Positions 42,803 to 51,648 are shown, numbered from the stretch's first letter. The stretch is 64,000 nt of DNA from Streptomyces cupreus (GCF_014257025.1 NZ_JACMSF010000006.1:124001-188000), one strand, 5' to 3'. A program made the numbers and translations. Notes: generated by a model not told the origin, from the letters alone.

Positions 42803-43549
42803 TCACAGCGGGACCACTTCGAAGGCGACCGCCAGCGGCACCCCCGCGCGGCGTCCGGCGTCAGCGGCCTGACGGCGCAGGAACTGCTCAGGATCGAAGC
42901 CGCCCGCAAGGTTGCCGAGGTACATCTCGTGCGCTGCCAACGACTCCACGCCCCGGTCCAAGTGCGCCGTGATGTCGACGAAGTGCTCAGCCTCCGGTGA
43001 CGAGCTGAACATGGCACAGCGGACTCCGGACCACGGCTGGAGTCCTTCGTCGAGCAGTTCGGGGAACACCCAGCGGTTCGCCGCGTCGCGGGCCGCGTCG
43101 ATCAACGCCGCGCCCACGGCGCGGTGGTCGGCGTGGTTGAGCGCACCGTTGTTGAAGCACTCCCGGAAGTTGAGCGAGATGATCACGTCGGGGCGGTGCC
43201 GACGGATGGCGCGGGCGACGTCGCGGCGCAACGCGATGCCGTATTCGACCGTGCCGTCGGGGTGGGCCAGGAACTCGACCTCGTCCACCCCGACGATCCC
43301 GGCGGCGGCGACCTGCTCGGCCGAGCGCACCGCCGCGGTGCGCTCGGGAGGCATGGACTCGATCCCGGCCTCACCACGGGTGACCAGCAAATCGACCACG
43401 GTCTTGCCCTGAGCGGTCCACCGGGCGATCGCCGATGAGGCCCCGAACTCCAGGTCGTCCGGGTGGGCCACCACCGCGAGCCCGCGGCGCCAGTCCTCAG
43501 GCACGTGATGCCGCAGCACCCGACCATTGGTCATATCAGTGACAGTCAC
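42803..43549 (-). CDS. LmbE/PIG-L family N-deacetylase
   Basis: 248 residues from the GTG at 43549. An ATG at 43534 is the alternative; neither has a ribosome site. A TATAGT box 12 bp upstream of the GTG suggests a leaderless mRNA. Zinc-binding signature AHPDDLEFG (H29, D31, D32) and NHADHRAVG are visible, as in the family that deacetylates GlcNAc-type substrates (mycothiol MshB/Mca, PIG-L). The substrate is unknown. A link to mycothiol conjugate processing would suit a detoxification island but is only inference. Motif C overlaps the start codon. Confidence 0.87.
   Translation of the reverse strand: MTVTDMTNGRVLRHHVPEDWRRGLAVVAHPDDLEFGASSAIARWTAQGKTVVDLLVTRGEAGIESMPPERTAAVRSAEQVAAAGIVGVDEVEFLAHPDGTVEYGIALRRDVARAIRRHRPDVIISLNFRECFNNGALNHADHRAVGAALIDAARDAANRWVFPELLDEGLQPWSGVRCAMFSSSPEAEHFVDITAHLDRGVESLAAHEMYLGNLAGGFDPEQFLRRQAADAGRRAGVPLAVAFEVVPL
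43530..43549. promoter_or_regulatory. MarR-motif site C
   Basis: GTCA-N6-TGAC at 43530-43543 overlaps the perfect palindrome GTGACAGTCAC at 43539-43549, covering the start of the LmbE-like gene. Repression here would block a leaderless start directly. Confidence 0.6.
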
Positions 43550-43593
43550 GATTATTACTATACCCTATTCGTTCAAGCCGCCGGTCCGGGTCC

Positions 43594-44562
43594 TCAGAGG
43601 CCGGGAACGACCACGATGCGCCCTCCGGCGCTACCGGTCTCGACGGCTTCATGAGCGGCGGCGATGTCCTCCAGCGGGTACCGGCGAGCGATGGGATGGA
43701 CCAGGTCCGCCGCGGCGGCCGCTGCGCTCAGTTCCTCGGTCGCTGCCCGCTTGGCCGCGGCGGGGAAGTCATCGCTTCCCAGGAAGTGCGCGGTGACGTT
43801 GGAGTAGCCCAGCTGCCAGAAGGGGATGGCGGGGCGTGCCTCGTCGGTGGCGTAGGCGGCGATCACCCCGCCCACGGCGAGTATCTCCAGATCGATGTCC
43901 GCATTGGCCCCGAACGCCACCTCGAGCACTCGGTCGACTCCGCGCCCCCCGGTCAACTCCTTCACCCGGCCGGGCAGCGTGCCGTCCGCCAGGAGCACAT
44001 GGTCCGCGCCGGGCACCGGGCCCGGCCGCCGGACGGTGGCGATCACCCGCGCCCCGCCGCGCCGGGCGAGGGCAACCGCCGAGCGGCCGACCGCACCGGT
44101 GGCACCGGTGACGAGCACCCAGGCGTCCCGCAGCGGACCGTCCATGAACAGGGCGCGGTGCGCGGTGAGGCCGGAGATTCCGAGACAGGCCCCCTGCTCG
44201 AAGGAGACGCTGTCCGGGAGGTGCACCGCCTTCTCGGCAGGCACGGTCACATAGCCGGCGGCCGTACCGAAAGGCCGGTACGACTGTGCGTCGTAGCACC
44301 ACACGCGTTCCCCCACCAGGGCAGCGGGAACGCCCTCGCCCACGGCATCGATGACGCCGGCGCCGTCCGAGTGCGGGATCACCCGGGGCCAGGCCATGCC
44401 GTAGCCGGTCCAGTCCTGTCTCTTGATCACGTCCCCGTGGTTGATGCCCGAGGCGTGCACACGGATCCGCACCTCCCCGGGGCCTGGCTGCGGATCCTCC
44501 ATCTCGCCGACCCGCAGCACCGCGGACGCCGGACCCGTCGACTCGTACCACGCTGCGCGCAC
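43594..44562 (-). CDS. NADPH:quinone reductase-type medium-chain dehydrogenase
   Basis: 322 residues from the GTG at 44562, 5 bp after the stop of the hydrolase gene. GroES-like N-terminus (VRIRVHASGINHGDVIKRQ), Rossmann segment VLVTGATGAVGRSAVALARR, and no structural zinc cysteines, as in QorA-type quinone/zeta-crystallin reductases. It forms a same-strand run with the alpha/beta hydrolase and ABM-type genes upstream, presumably one operon. Confidence 0.88.
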   Translation of the reverse strand: MRAAWYESTGPASAVLRVGEMEDPQPGPGEVRIRVHASGINHGDVIKRQDWTGYGMAWPRVIPHSDGAGVIDAVGEGVPAALVGERVWCYDAQSYRPFGTAAGYVTVPAEKAVHLPDSVSFEQGACLGISGLTAHRALFMDGPLRDAWVLVTGATGAVGRSAVALARRGGARVIATVRRPGPVPGADHVLLADGTLPGRVKELTGGRGVDRVLEVAFGANADIDLEILAVGGVIAAYATDEARPAIPFWQLGYSNVTAHFLGSDDFPAAAKRAATEELSAAAAAADLVHPIARRYPLEDIAAAHEAVETGSAGGRIVVVPGL

Positions 44563-44567
44563 GACGG

Positions 44568-45503
44568 TCAGCCCCCAGCGGTCTTGAGCAGGTCCGGCAG
44601 CCGCCGCACCACTGCCTGCCAGGACGGGTGATCCGGATCGATGACGTCGAAGTGGTCCGCACCCGGGACCTCGACGTACTCCACCTGGTCGCCGCGCTCC
44701 AGGGCGGCGGTGAGGTACGTCCGGCTCTGGTCGGGGGGAACCCCCGTGTCGGCGTCCCCGTGGACGACGAGCTGAGGCACACCGAGCGGCAGGCGTTCGA
44801 GGGGCGAGGCCAGCGCGTACCGGTCCGGCAAGTCGTCCGCACGGCCGTCGAGCAGTGCGGCCGTCGCTCCGTGGGCCGTCAGACTCGCGAGGGTCGGCGC
44901 GAGTTCCGGCCTGGCCGGTGCGGGAGCCCTCGCCGGAGGCGGTACGGACGGGTCGCCGAACCGGGCCCCCAGCTCGTCGGCGTCCGCGGCCCGCAGATCC
45001 AGCACCCCGGCCAGCGCCACCGCGGCGGCGAGCGGTACGCCCCGGCCACCGCTGCCCGGCGCTGCGGCAGGCAGTCCGGGCCGGGAGGCAAGCCACAGGG
45101 CGAGCTGGCCTCCCGCGGAGTGCCCGATCGTCACGACGCGGTCCAGGTCCAGCCTGCCCCGGGCGGAATCGGCCGCGGTCTGCCCACCGGGCAGGTCCCC
45201 CGCCGCGAGACCGGCCAGCACGTCGACGGCAGCGGCGGCGTCCTCCAGCGTTCCGGGCCAACCGCCGCCGTCCTCTCCCAGACCGCGGTAGTCGATGTTC
45301 CAGACGGCGTAACCGCGGGCCACCAAGTCCTGTGCCAGCGGTATCAGTTGGCTGCGGTCGAGCATCGCCGTCCAGAACCCGCCATGGATGAGCACCGCGA
45401 CAGCGTGCACCCCTTCGCCGGGCGGAAGATACAGATCGCCCGTCTGGGACGGCGCGGACCCGTACCGCACGGTCACGACGGACCCGTTCCGGGCGGTCAC
45501 CAC
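44568..45503 (-). CDS. Alpha/beta hydrolase (esterase/formamidase-like)
   Basis: 311 residues from a GTG. The oxyanion motif HGG (40-42), nucleophile S129 in GHSAGG, acid in HGDADTGVP and catalytic His in GADHFDVID are all present. It resembles carboxylesterases of the HSL/kynurenine-formamidase kind. The first 7 bases overlap the end of the ABM-type gene. The substrate is unknown. Confidence 0.85.
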   Translation of the reverse strand: MVTARNGSVVTVRYGSAPSQTGDLYLPPGEGVHAVAVLIHGGFWTAMLDRSQLIPLAQDLVARGYAVWNIDYRGLGEDGGGWPGTLEDAAAAVDVLAGLAAGDLPGGQTAADSARGRLDLDRVVTIGHSAGGQLALWLASRPGLPAAAPGSGGRGVPLAAAVALAGVLDLRAADADELGARFGDPSVPPPARAPAPARPELAPTLASLTAHGATAALLDGRADDLPDRYALASPLERLPLGVPQLVVHGDADTGVPPDQSRTYLTAALERGDQVEYVEVPGADHFDVIDPDHPSWQAVVRRLPDLLKTAGG

Positions 45504-45802
45504 GGCTGGGCCGTCGCGTCGAGGAGCGCGCCGCGCTCGGAGCTGAGCAGCTCGCTGATCGGCGCGAAGAACGCCTGGACGGCGGGGAGGTTACCGCCCT
45601 TGGCCTGGGACGCGTCCAGGTCGTCGGCCACGGCCCACCACACGATGTCCAGCCATTCCTCGTCGTCGATGCGGACCAACTGGGCGCCGAGGAATCCGTG
45701 CCGGTCCGTGCGGAACGCCCCGATCATCCCCGGCCGCGCGTCGAGAAGTTCCTGGGCGCGGTCGGGCGGGACCCGGAAGCGGGTGAGTTCTACAGTGGTC
45801 AT
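45497..45802 (-). CDS. Small ABM-like (dimeric alpha-beta barrel) protein
   Basis: 101 residues from the ATG at 45802, which is better spaced from GAGG than the ATG at 45808. It has the ferredoxin-like pattern of antibiotic-biosynthesis-monooxygenase/DUF proteins: VELTRFRVPPDRAQELLDAR, GFLGAQLVRIDDEEWLDIVWWA. No cofactor is expected. It overlaps the hydrolase gene and begins 8 bp after the remains of an alcohol dehydrogenase gene. Confidence 0.75.
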   Translation of the reverse strand: MTTVELTRFRVPPDRAQELLDARPGMIGAFRTDRHGFLGAQLVRIDDEEWLDIVWWAVADDLDASQAKGGNLPAVQAFFAPISELLSSERGALLDATAQPW

Positions 45803-45810
45803 GTTCATCC

Positions 45811-46746
45811 TCAGTAGTCGTGCTGCCGCCCGGCGCCGTTGGCCGGCGGGTCAGAGAAGGAGAACGGGCTCGACGACCTCTCCCGAGCCGTGGCCCGGGC
45901 GGCCTCGTTGATCCGTTCGAACGGAAACGTGGTGACCAGGCGCTCGACGGGAAAACGACCGGCTGCGTGCAGTCCGGCCAGAGTCGGGATGACCACGTGG
46001 GGCATACCCCTCCTTCGACGATTCCCACGATCCGCTTGCTCCCGTTGACGATGTCCGCGGCGTAGACGGCCTGCCGGAACACCAGCACATTGCCGCTGCT
46101 CTCCAGCACATGACCGGCCCCGCCGCCGGTGAGCTCCCGAACGACCGCCACCGGATCGGTGGAGCGGGCGTCAATGGTGTCGGTGGCGCCCGTTCTGCGG
46201 CCGGCGCCAGGCGGCCGGGATGAACGTCGACGGCGATGACCTGCGTGGCCTGGGCGAGCCGCGCCGCCATGACGACCGCGAGCCCCACCGCACCGGCTCC
46301 GAACGCCGCGACCGAACCGCCGGGCGCCGGCCGCAGTACGTTCAGCACCGCGCCCGCGCCGGTCTGGATGCCGCGGCCTAGGAGCGCGAGCGTGGCCAGT
46401 GGCGCGTCATCGGGGAGATTCACGGCGTTCCGCTCGGTGACGAGCGCATGGGTGGCGAAGGACGACTGCCCGAAGAAGTGCCCGTGCAGCGGTGTGTCAC
46501 CGTGCCACAGCGCCGGGCCCCCGTCCAGACGCGCGCCGGCGGTGAAGTTGAGCAACAGGAAGTCCGCGCACCGGCTGGGCAGACCGGAGCGGCAGCTCGC
46601 ACATGCACCGCAGGAGGAGAAGGTGAGCACCACCCGACCGCGGCGACGCGCACCTCACCGGCGCGGTGGTCGTCGAGCAGCACGTCCATGGCCTCGAAAT
46701 CGGCCCCTGGCTCCTGTACGACGGCGGCTGTCACCGGCTTCGGCAT
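45811..46746 (-). pseudogene. Zinc-type alcohol dehydrogenase, decayed
   Basis: An ATG at 46746 begins PKPVTAAVVQEPGADFEAMD, which reads to VRVAAVG near 46632. There about 50 codons, including the catalytic Cys/His zinc ligands, are missing and the next frame starts VLTFSSCGACASCRSGLPSR (structural-zinc cysteines). A second shift near 46195 moves to DTIDARSTDPVAVVRELTGG. A third near 46006 moves to VVIPTLAGLHAAGRFPVERL, ending at 45811. With three lesions the protein cannot be functional. Confidence 0.85.
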
Positions 46747-46786
46747 GACGGCTCCTTCGGTGCTCCCATGGCGGCCAACCCACCCT

Positions 46787-46820
46787 ATTAGTCAATAATA
46801 TTGACCGTCAAGATTATGAC
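46787..46820. promoter_or_regulatory. MarR-motif site D
   Basis: TTGACCGTCA at 46801-46810 leads into GTCA-N6-TGAC at 46807-46820. Just upstream is a second palindrome with arms GTCAATA and TATTGAC around one base. The site is 57 bp before the YceI gene and divergent from the dead alcohol dehydrogenase gene. Confidence 0.6.
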
Positions 46821-46876
46821 CATAGACTGGGTGGGCGGTTCGCCTTTGCCCGTCATCCGACACTCAGGAGATCACC

Positions 46877-47434
46877 ATGAGCGCAGCGCCGCCCGCCGAG
46901 ACCGACCAGCTCACTGGCGTCTGGCAGATAGACGCCGCCCATTCCGAAGTGAGCTTCACCGTGCGCCACCTCATGGCCCGCGTGCGCGGCAGCTTCTCGT
47001 CCTTCGGCGGGACCATCACCGTCGGGGACGACCCGGCACGGTCCAGCGTCCAGGCGGAGATCGACACCACGTCGATCGACACACGCAACTCCGAACGGGA
47101 CAAGCACCTGCGCAGCGCCGACTACTTCGACAGCGACAAGCACCCGACGGCACTCTTCGAATCCGCCGCCGTACGGGAACAGGAAGGTGGCCGATACAGC
47201 GTCGAGGGGCTGCTGACCATCCGCGGCGAGACCCGTCCGGTCAACCTCGACCTGGTGTTCCTCGGCGTCGACAGCGACCCGTGGGGCGGTACGCGAGCCG
47301 GATTCCGGGCATCCACCCGGATCAGCCGCTCCGACTTCGGCGTGACGGGCAACGTACCCCTGGGCGGAGGCCGGGCGCTGCTCGGGGACAGCGTCGAGAT
47401 CGAGATCGAGATCGAGGCCGTCAGGCAGCAGTAG
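46877..47434 (+). CDS. YceI-family protein
   Basis: 185 residues, no signal peptide, so it is cytoplasmic unlike the periplasmic E. coli YceI. Lipocalin-like YceI fold: GVWQIDAAHSEVSFTVRHLM, GSFSSFGGTITV, NSERDKHLRSADYFDSDKHP, LLTIRGETRPVNLDLVF, GFRASTRISRSDFG. YceI proteins bind isoprenoid quinones or fatty-acid amides and are often induced with redox genes. Site D lies upstream. Its 3' end overlaps by 14 bp a convergent small gene. Confidence 0.9.
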   Translation: MSAAPPAETDQLTGVWQIDAAHSEVSFTVRHLMARVRGSFSSFGGTITVGDDPARSSVQAEIDTTSIDTRNSERDKHLRSADYFDSDKHPTALFESAAVREQEGGRYSVEGLLTIRGETRPVNLDLVFLGVDSDPWGGTRAGFRASTRISRSDFGVTGNVPLGGGRALLGDSVEIEIEIEAVRQQ

Positions 47435-47759
47435 TCCCCGTGCCCGGCTGGAAGGGGGCCGACGGCGAGGTGTCCGCCCCCTGGTCCGGCCCGTCGTGCC
47501 CGGACCGCGCGGACAGCGGGCAGGGCACCGTAGGGCCCAGCAGCCCCTGAGCACTCCTCCAAGGGGCGGCGGTCAAGGCGGTGGAATCGATGACGGCAGC
47601 ACGCCGGTGCCGGACGGCGTCCTCACCGGCGGCGCGGGCGATCACTTGCCGCACCGCCTCGCTGCTGCGCCGCGCCTGGACGACCCACGTCTGGGTGCCG
47701 CGCACTTCCTCGTCGCCCACGGTGCGCACGGTGGGGGCGGTGACGTTCCACAAGGTCAT
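47421..47759 (-). CDS. Small hypothetical protein
   Basis: 112 residues from an ATG with AGGAG 11 bases upstream, 67 bp downstream of the second LLM gene. The first 75 residues look protein-like (LWNVTAPTVRTVGDEEVRGT, VVQARRSSEAVRQVIARAA) and the tail is Pro/Gly-rich. I recognise no family. It overlaps YceI by 14 bp at the 3' ends. Confidence 0.4.
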   Translation of the reverse strand: MTLWNVTAPTVRTVGDEEVRGTQTWVVQARRSSEAVRQVIARAAGEDAVRHRRAAVIDSTALTAAPWRSAQGLLGPTVPCPLSARSGHDGPDQGADTSPSAPFQPGTGTTAA

Positions 47760-47826
47760 AGCTGTAACTGCTCCTGGGTCGGGACCTTGGCGAAGGCCGG
47801 ATGGTCGGGGGGGGACAGTGGCCGGA

Positions 47827-48747
47827 TCAGCTGCAGGCCAACGGCGGCGCCTGGTCGAGCATCTCCCGTACGGCGGGCACCACTTCGCGGGCGAAGCGCC
47901 CGATCTGATCGACCGTGGCCTCCTCCGGCCAGAAGACGAAGGTCCGGAAGGGCTGCTCGGTCGCCAGGCGTGCCAGCAGTGCGGCCCACTGCTCCGCAGT
48001 CGCGCGCACAGGGGCCTTGCCCGTCCTGGCCGCGGCGTTGCCTGGCCGGTCGGTGATGGTACCGACGAGCTGAGCGATCCTCAGGACGTCCTGAGGGTTC
48101 CTGCCGGAGGCGCGGGCCGCTTCGTCGATCAGGGCGTTGGACTCGGCCCACTTCTCGTACGGCAGGTAGCTGGGGATGGGCGCGGCCCGTCCGTCTGCCA
48201 GCCGACCAGTCAGTTCCAGGGATCGGGGCCCCTGGGCGCCGATCCAGATACCGATCGGGTGGGCCGGAGCGGGCCCGCTGCGCAGTCCGGGGATGGTGTA
48301 GTGGCGGCCCTCGAACGTGACCGGCTCGGGTGCGGACCGCCACAGTGCCCTCAGGATCTGGACGGCCTCGCCCAGTTGGGACAGGGCTTCGGCCCGCCCG
48401 AGCTGGGGCGTCATTCCCATCCTGGCGATGGCGGACCAGTAGCCGCCGCCACCGATACCGAGTTCGAAGCGGCCCGCGGAGAGCAGGTCGAGCGAAGCCG
48501 CCGTCTTGGCGAGCATCGAAGGATGTCGCAGCGGCAGATTGGCCACGTCCGGGAAGAAGCGCAGCCGCTCGGTCCCTTCCAGCAGCATGGCGATGAGGGT
48601 GAAGGTGTCCACAAGCGCCGGGCTGTACGGGTGGTCCTGCACGCCGACGAGGTCGAGTCCTTCCTCCTCGGCCGCGCGGACCAGGTCGCGGTGTGCCGCG
48701 ATGTCGGTGGTGGGGTTGAGCGAGAAGCCGAACCGGAGGTCACGCAT
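47827..48747 (-). CDS. LLM-class F420-dependent oxidoreductase (copy 2)
   Basis: 306 residues. Same family as the gene at 41150-42058 (shared LDLVGxQDHPY, FFPDVxNLPLRHPS, LGPRSLELTGRLADG-like segment, EVVPAVRE), so the two are paralogues. It starts with GAGGACAGCC before the ATG and overlaps the upstream ABM-type gene by 8 bp, which indicates coupled expression. Confidence 0.88.
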   Translation of the reverse strand: MRDLRFGFSLNPTTDIAAHRDLVRAAEEEGLDLVGVQDHPYSPALVDTFTLIAMLLEGTERLRFFPDVANLPLRHPSMLAKTAASLDLLSAGRFELGIGGGGYWSAIARMGMTPQLGRAEALSQLGEAVQILRALWRSAPEPVTFEGRHYTIPGLRSGPAPAHPIGIWIGAQGPRSLELTGRLADGRAAPIPSYLPYEKWAESNALIDEAARASGRNPQDVLRIAQLVGTITDRPGNAAARTGKAPVRATAEQWAALLARLATEQPFRTFVFWPEEATVDQIGRFAREVVPAVREMLDQAPPLACS

Positions 48748-49348
48748 GGCTGTCCTCGCGTTGGGGGGTTTGGGGTGCGGATGACGGTGCCGGACCGCTC
48801 AGCCAGCGGCGCAGGACGCGGGAGAGCGCGGGCAGCAGCGCATAGGTCATGGCGGCGCTGAAGAAGAGCGCGATCAGTGCATTGCGCAGGGCTGACGGAA
48901 GGCCGCCTGTGTACGGCACCAGGAGAACGTCGGCGAGGAGCGAGAGGGGATACACGGCGGCCGCTGCCACAAGAGTGAGCTTCCAGCGGGGCGGCGCGGC
49001 CCGGTCCGGCAGAGCGAACAGATCCTCCATGCCGGACAGATGGCGGGTGCGGACCAACTCGTGCAGTTCGCTGCCATGGTGGAGGCAACGTTCGTTGTGC
49101 GGTGAGCTCTCCCAGGCATGCAGGGAGGCCTGGTCGGTGAACCGGTAGACAAGGTGCCAGCGGTCGTCTGCGGCTGCAGGGTGCAGGACGCCGCCGCCGA
49201 GATATCCGGGGAAGCCGGCGGCTTCGGCCAGGATGCCGTACGCCCACGACCGGAACTCCTCCCCCCTGCCGGGAAGGACGCGGCGTTCGACCAGCACGGT
49301 GACGGGGTCGGCATGCCTCTGATCGGGGATGGGGCGGTCGATGCTCAT
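48740..49348 (-). CDS. ABM-domain protein with C-terminal membrane anchor
   Basis: 202 residues. N-terminal ABM-type domain (about 15-105: VTVLVERRVLPGRGEEFRSWAYGILAE, WHLVYRFTDQASLHAWESSP), then two hydrophobic segments (about 122-145 and 152-180). Such ABM-plus-membrane proteins are common in Streptomyces, with no defined activity. The start has AGGAAA upstream. It is coupled to LLM copy 2. Confidence 0.8.
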   Translation of the reverse strand: MSIDRPIPDQRHADPVTVLVERRVLPGRGEEFRSWAYGILAEAAGFPGYLGGGVLHPAAADDRWHLVYRFTDQASLHAWESSPHNERCLHHGSELHELVRTRHLSGMEDLFALPDRAAPPRWKLTLVAAAAVYPLSLLADVLLVPYTGGLPSALRNALIALFFSAAMTYALLPALSRVLRRWLSGPAPSSAPQTPQREDSHA

Positions 49349-49407
49349 GGGCGGTTTCCTGCGATGGCTCGGGAGGGTGGGGGCGGCCGGGAACTGGGAC
49401 CCTGAGC

Positions 49408-49424
49408 GATCCCGGCACGGGATC
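49408..49424 (-). terminator. Hairpin at the end of the pirin gene
   Basis: Perfect 7-bp arms GATCCCG and CGGGATC with a 3-base loop, touching the pirin stop codon on the minus strand. Confidence 0.45.
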
Positions 49425-50373
49425 AGGCGGCCGGGATCCGGCCGAACCGTCCGGACTGGAAGTCGTCGAACGCCTGCATGAGTTCGCTGCGCGTGTTCAT
49501 GACGAAGGGGCCGTTCCAGGCGACCGGCTGACGGATCGGCAGACCGCCGAGGATCACCACGTCAAGCCCCGGGGACCTGCTCTCCTGTTTCTCGTCGGCT
49601 GCGACGCTGATCGCGTCACCCGGACCGAAGACGGCGAGCCGACCGGAGTGCACCGGTCGCCGCTCCTCACCGACGCTGCCCCGGCCCGCCAGAACGTAGA
49701 CGAGGGCGTTGAAATCCGGGCGCCAGGGAAGGGTGAGCAGGGCACCGGGGCTGAGAGTGGCATGGAGCAGCGTGATCGGCGTGTGCGTCGCACCTGGCCC
49801 GTGCCTGCCCGCCAGCTCACCGGCAATCAGCCGGACCAGGGCTCCACCGTCGTCACTGGCGACGAGCTCCAGTTGTGAACCGCGGATGTCCTGGTATCGG
49901 GGTGCGGACATCTTGTGGTCGCGGGGCAGATTGACCCAGAGCTGGAAGCCGTGGAACAGACCGCCGCTCATCACCAGATGTTCGGGGGGCGTTTCGATGT
50001 GCAGCATGCCGGAGCCGGCCGTCATCCACTGGGTGTCCCCATTGGTGATGACGCCGCCGCCTCCGTTGGAATCGCGGTGCTCCATGATGCCGTCGATCAT
50101 GTAGGTGACGGTCTCGAACCCCCGGTGGGGGTGCCACGGGGTTCCTTTGGGCTCGCCGGGGCTGTATTCCACCTCACCCATCTGATCCATCATCAGGAAC
50201 GGGTCGAGGTGGCGCAGATCGATCCCTGCAAGTGCCCGGCGTACCGGGAATCCTTCGCCTTCGAAGCCTTGGGGAGCGGTGGTCACGGCAAGGACGGGAC
50301 GCTGTCGGGCGGTTTCACCGGGACGCGGGATCCGTGGCAGGGCGAGGGGCGAGTCGACGGTTACGGCGGGCAT
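49423..50373 (-). CDS. Pirin-family protein
   Basis: 316 residues from an ATG with GAAGGAGAA upstream. Bicupin with the N-terminal metal site visible: WHPHRGFETVTY (two His), and the later H-x-E in GSGMLHIETPPEH. Bacterial pirins include quercetinases and redox-linked regulators. It lies between the first YcaC-like hydrolase and the ABM-LLM pair on the same strand, but terminator-like hairpins on both sides suggest it is its own transcript. Confidence 0.9.
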   Translation of the reverse strand: MPAVTVDSPLALPRIPRPGETARQRPVLAVTTAPQGFEGEGFPVRRALAGIDLRHLDPFLMMDQMGEVEYSPGEPKGTPWHPHRGFETVTYMIDGIMEHRDSNGGGGVITNGDTQWMTAGSGMLHIETPPEHLVMSGGLFHGFQLWVNLPRDHKMSAPRYQDIRGSQLELVASDDGGALVRLIAGELAGRHGPGATHTPITLLHATLSPGALLTLPWRPDFNALVYVLAGRGSVGEERRPVHSGRLAVFGPGDAISVAADEKQESRSPGLDVVILGGLPIRQPVAWNGPFVMNTRSELMQAFDDFQSGRFGRIPAA

Positions 50374-50482
50374 GGTCTTTCTCCTTCACGCACCGGATCG
50401 CGCAGTGCGCAGCACCGGGTGGGGGCAATGGGGCTGGGGCCGGGTGCCGGGCCGTGCGGGGAACAGGGCCCAGCACCCGGGA

Positions 50483-50523
50483 GCTCCCGCGGCGCGGTTA
50501 CGGGGGCCGTGCCCCGCGGGAGC
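50483..50523 (-). terminator. Hairpin after the first YcaC-like gene
   Basis: Perfect 10-bp arms GCTCCCGCGG and CCGCGGGAGC with a 21-base loop, 19 bp beyond the stop codon. Confidence 0.5.
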
Positions 50524-50542
50524 GGCTCGGCGGCTGGACGGG

Positions 50543-51187
50543 TCAGCCGTTCTTGGAATAAGCGGCGGACAGCTGACCGACCAGGGTGGCGAACGGCATG
50601 TCCAGCGCCCCATAAAGCTCGTACGCCTTCGGGTCGGCGTTGTCGGCGAGGATCTCGACCATCGTGGTGGCGTAGTCGGTGACGATGACACCCGCCTGCT
50701 GCATCCGCAGCAGACCCGCCGTGCGCTTGGTCTCGCTGAAGGTGCCGGAGGCGTCGATGGCCGCGTACGCGTCGTAGCCGGCGGCCGTGGCGGAGATCGC
50801 CGGGAACGCGAGGCAGACCTCGATGGAGATACCCGCGATGATCAGCTTCTTGCGGCCGGTGGCCTCCACGGCCTGACGGACACGCGGCTCGTCCCAGGCG
50901 TTGACGGTGCCGCGGTCGAACACCTCCAAATCCGCGGGAAGGACCTCGGCCAGCTCTGGCACGAGCGGGCCCCACATGCCGTCCGCCATCGTGGTGGTCA
51001 CCACGGTGGGGATGTCCAGCACCTGAGCCGCCTTGGCCAGCGCCGCGACGTTGTGCTTGAGCGTGGCGACCTCGATGTCACGCACTCCGGTGAACAGGCC
51101 GACCTGGTGATCGACCAGCAGCAGGGCGGCGTTGTCGCGGGTCAGGGGCTCGTGGAAGCGGCTGGTTCCGGGAAGGTTCTCGCTCAT
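50543..51187 (-). CDS. Isochorismatase-like hydrolase, YcaC type (copy 1)
   Basis: 214 residues. Resembles YcaC along its whole length: D26 (LLLVDHQVGL), GPLVPEL, VNAWDEPRV, nucleophile C125 in SIEVCLAFPA, DASGTFSE. YcaC-type enzymes are cysteine hydrolases of unknown physiological substrate. The ATG has AGGAGACGCCTC upstream, and MarR-motif site E lies about 55 bp upstream. A clear paralogue lies at 51649-52290. Confidence 0.9.
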   Translation of the reverse strand: MSENLPGTSRFHEPLTRDNAALLLVDHQVGLFTGVRDIEVATLKHNVAALAKAAQVLDIPTVVTTTMADGMWGPLVPELAEVLPADLEVFDRGTVNAWDEPRVRQAVEATGRKKLIIAGISIEVCLAFPAISATAAGYDAYAAIDASGTFSETKRTAGLLRMQQAGVIVTDYATTMVEILADNADPKAYELYGALDMPFATLVGQLSAAYSKNG

Positions 51188-51239
51188 GAGGCGTCTCCTG
51201 CGTCAGGGGGCGGTCACCCGCCCCACTTTGGTAACAATC

Positions 51240-51260
51240 TTGATAGTCAAGAACTATGAC
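51240..51260. promoter_or_regulatory. MarR-motif site E
   Basis: TTGATAGTCA at 51240-51249 (embedded in a CTTGA/TCAAG palindrome) and GTCA-N7-TGAC at 51246-51260, upstream of the first YcaC-like gene. The first ten bases equal those of site A. Confidence 0.65.
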
Positions 51261-51359
51261 TAGTGTCAGCCTATTCCCGCCCTGGCGGGATAGACAAGAT
51301 CACCCCCCAGGAGACCCCCCGGCCCTCCCGCCACCCGCGGCCCTCGCAGGACCCGCCGC

Positions 51360-51619
51360 CCTACAGCCCCATCACCGAGCAGGATGCGGACGCCGCGGAG
51401 CGCCGCCTGGCGCAGCGCAGTCGCCAACTGGGCCAGGGCGACGCCGGGGCCGCGGTGCTCGGCGTGAACGACGGGCATGGCGACCGCGGTCGTCGGCGGC
51501 GTACTGTCCCGCTCCTCGCAGCGCGGCCTGGTGCGAGGAGCGGTGCGTCAACTGGTGATGACAGCCGCCGCCGACGTGACGTTCGCGCTCGGACGGACGG
51601 CCGGCACGTCCCTGGCCTG
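51360..51619 (+). pseudogene. VIT1/CCC1-family transporter remnant with internal deletion
   Basis: One frame reads EQDADAAERRLAQRSRQLGQ then AAVLGVNDG, like the cytoplasmic start and first helix of VIT/CCC1 iron/manganese transporters. It is followed almost at once, in another frame, by VGGVLSRSSQRGLVRGAVRQ and TFALGRTAGTSLA, like the last helix. The four or so central membrane segments are missing. It fills the space between the two YcaC-like genes. Confidence 0.6.
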
Positions 51620-51648
51620 ATCAGTCGGCACCCTCGGTCCGACCAAGC

